From: Bacteroides faecium
GTDB taxonomy: Bacteria; Bacteroidota; Bacteroidia; Bacteroidales; Bacteroidaceae
NCBI RefSeq assembly: GCF_012113595.1
Contig: NZ_CP050831.1
Location: forward strand, 558,001 to 622,000
Length of the DNA stretch: 64,000 bases
Reading direction: 5' to 3'
Both the position numbers and the translations under genes were made by a program. Of the stretch, positions 58,592-64,000 are shown piece by piece (within the stretch, counting starts at the first letter, position 1; each line of letters begins with the position of its first letter). The notes under the pieces are model-generated. The model had not been told where the DNA came from. It made no database searches and saw only the letters and a list, made by a program, of their open reading frames with translations.

Positions 58592-61087
58592 TCAGTTTTT
58601 TATCAATCCTTTAGCCACGTCATATTTTATCTGATAATCCCGTCCTTTCACTGTCTTGAAAGACAACGTCTTATCCGCATACTTTATCACACAAATTCCG
58701 CCTGCACCGGAATGAACTGTCGCTTCTTTTAATTGATTATTTTCCCATACCATATCTACTACAAAGTTACCTTTTGCACAGATACCGTCGACAGAACCAT
58801 CTTTCCATGCATCTGGCAGGGCGGGCAATAACTGGATAAATCCCATATGGCTTTGTAGCAACATTTCGGTGACTCCCGCTGTTCCACCAAAGTTTCCATC
58901 AATTTGGAAAGGCGGATGTGTATCCCAAAGATTATCCATCGTTCCGTTCTTCAGTAAATTGCCGAACAATGTATAAGCGTGATTGCCATCCTGGAGACGT
59001 GCCCATTGGTTCAACTTCCAGCCCATACTCCAGCCGGTAGCTCCGTCGCCACGATGTACCAGTACCACTTTGGCTGCTTTTGCCAATTCAGGAGTAGTGA
59101 CCGGAGAAACCGTATGCCCTGGATGCAATCCGAACAGATGATTCACATGGCGATGTTCATCTTTCGGATCATCAATATCCACCGACCATTCCATCAACTG
59201 CCCATAACGTCCTATTTTATAAGGAGCAAGATTAGCAAGTACATGCTCCCATTGCTTGCGTTCTTTTTTGTCTACACCCAATACCTTGCTCGCCTCAATA
59301 GCATCCAGCAGAATCTCACGCACCACAGCGTGCACAAATGTCGCTCCCTGATCAATAGGCCCATGTTCCGGCGAAGTGGAAGGCGCTGCCGTATATGTAC
59401 CGTCCGGTTTATGCCACAAATAATCAACAGCAAAATCCGCACTGCTCTTTATCAAGTCATAGCCTGTTTCTTTCAGAAATTTCAAATCTCTCGTATAGTC
59501 ATAATATTCCCAAATATGAGTAGCCAGCCAGGGACCTGCCATCGGATTGAAGTTCCATGACATATCCGGACTTTCCAACGGAGTGGTAAATCCGAATATA
59601 TTGCCGGAGATAGAAGCCGTCCACCCTCTTGCACCAAAATAAGATTGCGCAGTCTTTTCACCCGGTTTCACCAAAGTTCTGATAAAATCGACTAAAGGAA
59701 GTACACATTCATTCAGATTAGTAGAACAGGCAGGCCAGTAGTTCATCTGGACATTGATATTATTATGATAATCTACACGCCACGGGCCATCAACATTATT
59801 ATGCCAGATTCCTTGCAGGTTGGCAGGCATATTCCCCGGCCGTGAACTGGAAATCAGCAGATAACGCCCGAACTGATAATATAATTCTTCCAAATGATAA
59901 TCCGGCTGTCCTTTCCGGTAATTCTTCAAACGCTGGGGAGTAGACAGATTAACCGGCTTCGCCGCAGGATTCAGATTCAACTTCACCCGGTTGAACAAAG
60001 CGGCATAATCCTCATAATGTTGGTTGAATAAAGCAGCGTATCCAAAGGAAACAGCATTATCAACCCATTGCTTCGTCGTCTCTTCCGGGTTGACGCCGAT
60101 ATACGCTTTCGGATCTTTAAAATCCGGATCAAAGTTAGGCTTATAGTCCGTATCCGCTGTAATGTAGAACACAACCTCATCCGCGCCCTTCACCGTCAGT
60201 TTCCCATCCACATTTGTCAATGTTCCACCTTTGGCGTCAGCCTGAATACGTACCACATACTTCATTCCATTATTATCCAAAGACGCGGAATAAACCAACC
60301 CATTACTGCCATCAGCAGCCATATTTCCTGTAGACACAGGGTTCGGAGCATAACTAAAAATCAGATTTTGTTTTCCCGGCCGGTCTGCACTAAAACGTAC
60401 TACCATCACGTTTGCCGGGTAAGAAATAAAATAATTACGCTGATAAGCGACTTTATCTTTCTTGAATTGTACAACCGCCATAGCAGAATCCAAAGACAAG
60501 ATACGTTTATAATCACTCATCCCGATGATATTCAATCCCGTTTCTACATAGAATTCTCCCATCGTAGTAAAGCTGCCGAAACGGAAAGGTTTTTCCCCGT
60601 CAGCTTCATATGAAACTTCACTATTAAAATTCTGCCGCGTCAACATTTCAGCCTTTTTCTGATCGCCTTCCGTAAATGCTCTCCGTATTTCATCTAAAAC
60701 ATGAGCCGATTGCTTATTGACATTCCAATAATAATCCGCCCCCTTTGATGTATTCGGCCCACCACGCCAAAGCGTCTTCTCATTAAAGGTAATACGTTCC
60801 GCTTCCACCGAACCCATTATATTGGCACCCAAGCTACCATTACCGATTGGCAATGATTGAGACTCCCAGGCAGCATCAGGGTTACGGGCTGTATCACCGG
60901 CTGTTTCCGGTTTACTCTCCCCTTTCCACATGTCGGGCCTCCCACCATACCATACAGCGTGTCCTTGCAAGGTATTAGGAGTATCGAACCAAATAGAGAG
61001 TCCTTGAATATAATCCGTATCTTCTGCGTGAACAACAGGCATAGCACATAAAATACAGACAAAAAGTGAATAAAGTAGTTTCATCAT
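58592..61087 (-). CDS. GH95 alpha-L-fucosidase (1,2-alpha-fucosidase type)
   Basis: The 831-residue exported enzyme (MMKLLYSLFVCILCAMPVVHA signal) belongs to GH95, which cleaves alpha-1,2-linked fucose from H-antigen and milk-type glycans. An N-terminal beta-sandwich (about 45-320) with ESQSLPIGNGSLGANIMGSV precedes the (alpha/alpha)6 barrel. The barrel carries NLQGIWHNN, YHNNINVQMNYWP (Asn pair, about 440-450) and the HLFGLHPGHTVSP and WDTHPPFQIDGNFGG blocks. It is inverting, with Asn/Asp-assisted catalysis in the characterised family member. The GH20 and discoidin lipoprotein neighbours suggest joint attack on host O-glycans. Confidence 0.94.
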   Translation of the reverse strand: MMKLLYSLFVCILCAMPVVHAEDTDYIQGLSIWFDTPNTLQGHAVWYGGRPDMWKGESKPETAGDTARNPDAAWESQSLPIGNGSLGANIMGSVEAERITFNEKTLWRGGPNTSKGADYYWNVNKQSAHVLDEIRRAFTEGDQKKAEMLTRQNFNSEVSYEADGEKPFRFGSFTTMGEFYVETGLNIIGMSDYKRILSLDSAMAVVQFKKDKVAYQRNYFISYPANVMVVRFSADRPGKQNLIFSYAPNPVSTGNMAADGSNGLVYSASLDNNGMKYVVRIQADAKGGTLTNVDGKLTVKGADEVVFYITADTDYKPNFDPDFKDPKAYIGVNPEETTKQWVDNAVSFGYAALFNQHYEDYAALFNRVKLNLNPAAKPVNLSTPQRLKNYRKGQPDYHLEELYYQFGRYLLISSSRPGNMPANLQGIWHNNVDGPWRVDYHNNINVQMNYWPACSTNLNECVLPLVDFIRTLVKPGEKTAQSYFGARGWTASISGNIFGFTTPLESPDMSWNFNPMAGPWLATHIWEYYDYTRDLKFLKETGYDLIKSSADFAVDYLWHKPDGTYTAAPSTSPEHGPIDQGATFVHAVVREILLDAIEASKVLGVDKKERKQWEHVLANLAPYKIGRYGQLMEWSVDIDDPKDEHRHVNHLFGLHPGHTVSPVTTPELAKAAKVVLVHRGDGATGWSMGWKLNQWARLQDGNHAYTLFGNLLKNGTMDNLWDTHPPFQIDGNFGGTAGVTEMLLQSHMGFIQLLPALPDAWKDGSVDGICAKGNFVVDMVWENNQLKEATVHSGAGGICVIKYADKTLSFKTVKGRDYQIKYDVAKGLIKN

Positions 61088-61175
61088 CGTAACATAAATT
61101 TAGGATTAATATTCTTTCTCACAATTCGTGTAAAAGTACTAAAAAAGAATCACTTTTCTGCAGAAACAGAAAAAT

Positions 61176-61230
61176 AACTCTCCCTCTTTCGGAAACTAGA
61201 GAAAAATAGTTTTAAGAAAGAAGGAGAGTT
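61176..61230 (-). terminator. inverted repeat downstream of the DUF4998 lipoprotein gene
   Basis: AACTCTCCCTCTTTC (61176-61190) and GAAAGAAGGAGAGTT (61216-61230) form a 15-bp stem with one or two mismatches. It lies in the 180-bp gap between two minus-strand genes, where the SusD-lipoprotein transcript probably ends. Confidence 0.6.
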
Positions 61231-61266
61231 TCCTGTGAATGACCTGATATTTATTATCTACTGATA

Positions 61267-62454
61267 TTATTTTTTGCCCATTGTAAACTTCACCTCGCCT
61301 ATACTAGCATTAGTCTTATTATTACTAGCAGTAACCATTATACGGAAATATCTTCCACTTACAGCTTGCGGCAATAAAAGAGTCTGAACGTTGGGATCTG
61401 GAGCGTTCGGAAAATCCAATTGTCCCACTTCTGCCCAATTTGTCTTATTATCACTGATACTAAACACAGCAGTTTTCAAGTCTGAATTAAAACTTGGAAT
61501 GTTACGTCTATACAGTTCTATTGACATGATATCCTGTGAATTCTGCATATCAATAATAAGTTCGTGTGGCAATGGCGGATTAGCTCCCTCACCATCCCAT
61601 TGTGAATGCCAAAAAGTCTTTATATCTCCATCAATGATACGATCCGCAGGTCCACTATTAGAGCTAAGCTCACCTGTCAACTCTTCTGTACTAGCTTCAA
61701 CTGTCCATCCCGTGTTTTCTACATCGAAATATTGTTCATGAATTCCGCTCCAAACTTTTTCTGAAAGAACATAATAAGCAGGAAAAACCATTATTTTCTC
61801 CAACGTCGGAATATCATCGAAAGCGTCATCTGCCGGCTTAAATGTAGAAACCAACTTAAATGACGTTTTAAGGACCGCATCCGGTATGACTGTAATAGTT
61901 TCCCCTTCACCTACTTTGACTACTTTCTCCTTTCCCTCATCATTTGTATATGTTAACGTAGTTCCGGTGCAACCTTCTACCGGAACCCAATTAATCGTTA
62001 CTCCGTTCAAATCTGCCGAAATCGAATTAATTCCCTGAGCAGACAGACCAGTCTGATAAGTGGAACCGTACACTTCACCCGCAATAGTTCTTACCAAAGA
62101 CTCTTTACCGGTATCACTCCTCGTTATCATATTAAATATATATTTCCCTTCCGGAAGGTCAATAATCGTCGACATAGGATCCTTTATAACACGATTCTCC
62201 GGAACAGGAACTACCACAGGATTTTCATTTCCCTCCCACGTAATCACACAAGAGCTGATTCGTGGGTCGGCATTCAGATACCACTCCAACTTGACACGAT
62301 TGAACCCGCTATAGGCACTCAAATCCTGAACGGCCCCGAGATAGGTTTCTTCTCCCATTTCAAGGTATTTTTCGTGTATCTCATACATATCTCCGCAAGC
62401 GGTCATCAAAAAGGCTGACAAGCCACAAGTTATATATCTTATTATATTTTTCAT
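61267..62454 (-). CDS. DUF4998 lipoprotein with C-terminal F5/8-type C (discoidin-like) domain
   Basis: A 395-residue surface lipoprotein (lipobox in CGLSAFLMTAC, Cys about 20). The DUF4998 region (about 22-210) reads NRVKLEWYLNADPRISSCVI, and the C-terminal beta-sandwich (about 230-390) with DRIIDGDIKTFWHSQW and LIDMQNSQDIMSIELYRR is the carbohydrate-binding F5/8 fold. These accompany SusCD in host-glycan loci, where they probably bind or present glycans. It is 16 bp from the next lipoprotein gene. Confidence 0.85.
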   Translation of the reverse strand: MKNIIRYITCGLSAFLMTACGDMYEIHEKYLEMGEETYLGAVQDLSAYSGFNRVKLEWYLNADPRISSCVITWEGNENPVVVPVPENRVIKDPMSTIIDLPEGKYIFNMITRSDTGKESLVRTIAGEVYGSTYQTGLSAQGINSISADLNGVTINWVPVEGCTGTTLTYTNDEGKEKVVKVGEGETITVIPDAVLKTSFKLVSTFKPADDAFDDIPTLEKIMVFPAYYVLSEKVWSGIHEQYFDVENTGWTVEASTEELTGELSSNSGPADRIIDGDIKTFWHSQWDGEGANPPLPHELIIDMQNSQDIMSIELYRRNIPSFNSDLKTAVFSISDNKTNWAEVGQLDFPNAPDPNVQTLLLPQAVSGRYFRIMVTASNNKTNASIGEVKFTMGKK

Positions 62455-62470
62455 AATCTGACTTTTTAAA

Positions 62471-63718
62471 TTATTCTGTTGCAGGTTGTCCCCAGAAAGT
62501 CATTTCACCAATCTGAGCGTAAGTACCTCCACTCCAGGTTTCAAGCATAAGAATTCTTACATAACGGAAATTAGGAGCTTCAATGGGAACTTCGTGCTCA
62601 TCGCCGTTCTGTATATATTCAATATCTTCATTGGTTATATTCGGATTATCTTGTCCGGAAGGTTTATAACATTCGACATCCATAATCTTCGTCCAACCAT
62701 CAAATGTAGGATACATGATACCATCTTTTTCCTGACCGCTATTATACATTTCGTCCGTAAGCTCCGCACAACCATAAATCACATATTTCTTCAAATTATT
62801 ATGAGTATAGGTCCAAACGTTTGCATCTCCTCTACGTTGCCACATCTTGAAACGGCTTACCTTGGCAACCTGTCCCATATCGAACGTTATACACCGACCA
62901 GGGGCAGGGTTATCACTATTAGTAACACTATGGAAACAGTCTGTGTTATTATTACCCTGCCAGATATTTCGTATCGGCAGACCGCCCATCGCTTCACAAT
63001 CACCGGGCAAACGTGTCGGAAGTTCTTTAAATTTCGACTTGTCAAGTTCCTCTTCATACAAAGGATTGCTTTCCAGCTCCAACATCTCGGAATAATTATC
63101 CCAACGGTCACGAATTCTGTATCCTAACGTGATGGGTTCAGCAGCCAATCCCCGGATTTTAGCTTGCCCTTCCACTATACTGGAATAGAAATTCTCCAAA
63201 GAAACCCATTCTCCGTTTTCCTTTTTGGTAACTTCCAGAATAATATTCTGTCGAGTCGGATTTTTCCACGTCAAACTCACTCCTCCAAAACTATCAGTAA
63301 TCTTGAGTGACTCATAAATATATTCTACAGGAGGAGTTAATGGACTGATAGAAACGGTTTTCGGTTCAGACTCGTTCTGGCTTTTGTCTACACTCTTCAA
63401 AAAGATATTATAGTCACCCACCTTTCCGAATCCTTCTACGATCAAGCTATCTACATAAGGAGAAGCTTTTGTGGTTCTTTCCACCCCATTAATCATATAA
63501 GACGCCACAACACATAAAAGATCGTCATCTTTCGGAGGAGTATAACGAATGATAGCTCCTCCATTAATATTCTCCACCTCTATATTAGTGGGCAATCCCG
63601 GTGCTACACTGTCGGTAGCATTGAGACCAATCTTTTCGTCCTGTCCACATCCTGCCAGGCAGAGCGTACCGAGCAATGTGACGAACGCATATTTCACAAG
63701 CTTTGATATATTATTCAT
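62471..63718 (-). CDS. DUF4959/DUF5126/DUF5000-type lipoprotein
   Basis: This lipoprotein of about 415 residues (start MNNISKLVKYAFVTLLG; ATGs at 63727 or 63739 are alternatives) has lipobox LLGTLCLAGC. A fibronectin-III-like DUF4959 module (about 25-120) precedes a DUF5126 module (about 125-225). A discoidin-like DUF5000 module (about 235-415) follows, with RNIWQGNNNTDCFHSV and RFKMWQRRGDANVWTY. These modules recur in lipoproteins beside SusD in mucin and N-glycan loci. Surface glycan recognition is inferred. It lies 42 bp after the partial SusD. Confidence 0.85.
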   Translation of the reverse strand: MNNISKLVKYAFVTLLGTLCLAGCGQDEKIGLNATDSVAPGLPTNIEVENINGGAIIRYTPPKDDDLLCVVASYMINGVERTTKASPYVDSLIVEGFGKVGDYNIFLKSVDKSQNESEPKTVSISPLTPPVEYIYESLKITDSFGGVSLTWKNPTRQNIILEVTKKENGEWVSLENFYSSIVEGQAKIRGLAAEPITLGYRIRDRWDNYSEMLELESNPLYEEELDKSKFKELPTRLPGDCEAMGGLPIRNIWQGNNNTDCFHSVTNSDNPAPGRCITFDMGQVAKVSRFKMWQRRGDANVWTYTHNNLKKYVIYGCAELTDEMYNSGQEKDGIMYPTFDGWTKIMDVECYKPSGQDNPNITNEDIEYIQNGDEHEVPIEAPNFRYVRILMLETWSGGTYAQIGEMTFWGQPATE

Positions 63719-63760
63719 ATTTCTCATATTTCCAGTCATTTTAAATTATGAACATCATAG

Positions 63761-64000
63761 TTACCACCCCGGATTTTGTACCAGGTTCGGATCTTTTAAT
63801 ATTGTTTCCAGTTTTAACGGCCACAAATAATCCTTATAACTATACTTTGAGCGTAAGTAGATAGTGGTTACCCTATAAAACTCCTGGGCAGTCTCTCCCT
63901 GAATATGCCACCCTTTTACTTCGCGGGGAAGTTCTTTTTTCCAACGACGCAAGTCCCAGAAACGTTTTCCTTCACCGGCCAATTCATTCAAACGTTCCAT
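63761..64000 (-). CDS. SusD/RagB-family lipoprotein, C-terminal part (cut by window edge)
   Basis: The last 79 residues of a SusD protein. The internal ERLNELAGEGKRFWDLRRWK is the conserved helix pair, and the end LETILKDPNLVQNPGW is the typical SusD C-terminal N-P-G-W. The Met at the edge is an internal residue, so the gene continues beyond 64000. A SusC gene is expected further upstream. Together with GH95 and GH20 it marks the end of a glycan utilisation locus. Confidence 0.92.
   Translation of the reverse strand: MERLNELAGEGKRFWDLRRWKKELPREVKGWHIQGETAQEFYRVTTIYLRSKYSYKDYLWPLKLETILKDPNLVQNPGW

Overview
The window reads as a chromosomal segment of a gut Bacteroides (phylum Bacteroidota). 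The evidence is the many TAnnTTTG-type -7 promoter boxes, SusC/SusD pairs, an ECF-sigma/FecR switch, DUF4369-thioredoxin and DUF4959/DUF4998/DUF5000-type lipoproteins, an asparaginase/Dcu/aspartase module, and weak or absent Shine-Dalgarno sequences. The species cannot be fixed from the sequence alone.

Layout. 1-6.9 kb (minus strand) is the core translation/transcription block: rpsU-xerC-hpf, then tRNA-Thr(TGT)-Tyr-Gly-Thr(GGT), tuf, tRNA-Trp, secE, nusG, rplK, rplA, rplJ, rplL and the start of rpoB. 7-22.3 kb is housekeeping: an M24 aminopeptidase, a gamma-carbonic-anhydrase-like protein, a DUF4369-thioredoxin, Kdo transferase (waaA), gltX, a 7TM-HD phosphodiesterase, a low-molecular-weight tyrosine phosphatase, a GH123/DUF4091 protein and priA. 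A tight DUF3791-DUF3990-DUF3791 cassette (ADP-ribosyltransferase-like centre) follows at 21.3-22.3 kb. 22.3-26 kb holds an outer-membrane barrel, an 800-bp repeat-rich spacer, a NADAR protein and a flavin disulfide oxidoreductase. 26.2-31.5 kb is an Asn-to-Asp-to-fumarate unit: aspA divergent from dcuB-ansB-porin.

31.6-42.1 kb is an ECF-sigma/FecR-controlled SusC/SusD locus that carries metallopeptidases instead of glycosidases. One of them, a member of the zinc-metallohydrolase lipoprotein family, appears to have lost its HExxH motif. 42.2-44.6 kb holds DUF2795, a cobalamin adenosyltransferase, a degenerate methyltransferase and TonB. 44.7-49.5 kb is AT-rich and accessory in character: a 5'-truncated WG-repeat-like gene, a membrane protein, about 1.3 kb of non-coding but strongly structured DNA, a 72-bp direct repeat bracketing a lipoprotein gene, and a phage-type ORF6N gene, ending at tRNA-Leu(CAA). 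49.8-55.8 kb is again housekeeping (GDP-mannose pyrophosphorylase, acyl-CoA ligase with an XRE-cupin regulator, rpsO, typA). 55.9-64 kb is the end of a host-glycan utilisation locus: GH20 hexosaminidase, a split chromate transporter, GH95 fucosidase, two discoidin-like surface lipoproteins and a SusD cut by the window edge.

The most unusual signal is in the non-coding DNA. Three separate intergenic regions (8.8, 23.1-23.65 and 46.8-47.1 kb) carry arrays of short words with a 21-23 bp period. The word differs completely between loci, and within one locus it changes in blocks, while the period is kept; many words are dyads. The 46.8-kb array lies inside a 456-bp element with perfect 29-bp terminal inverted repeats. 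Just upstream is an interleaved two-helix (pseudoknot-type or switch-type) RNA motif and a possible promoter. I do not recognise this architecture from any standard class.
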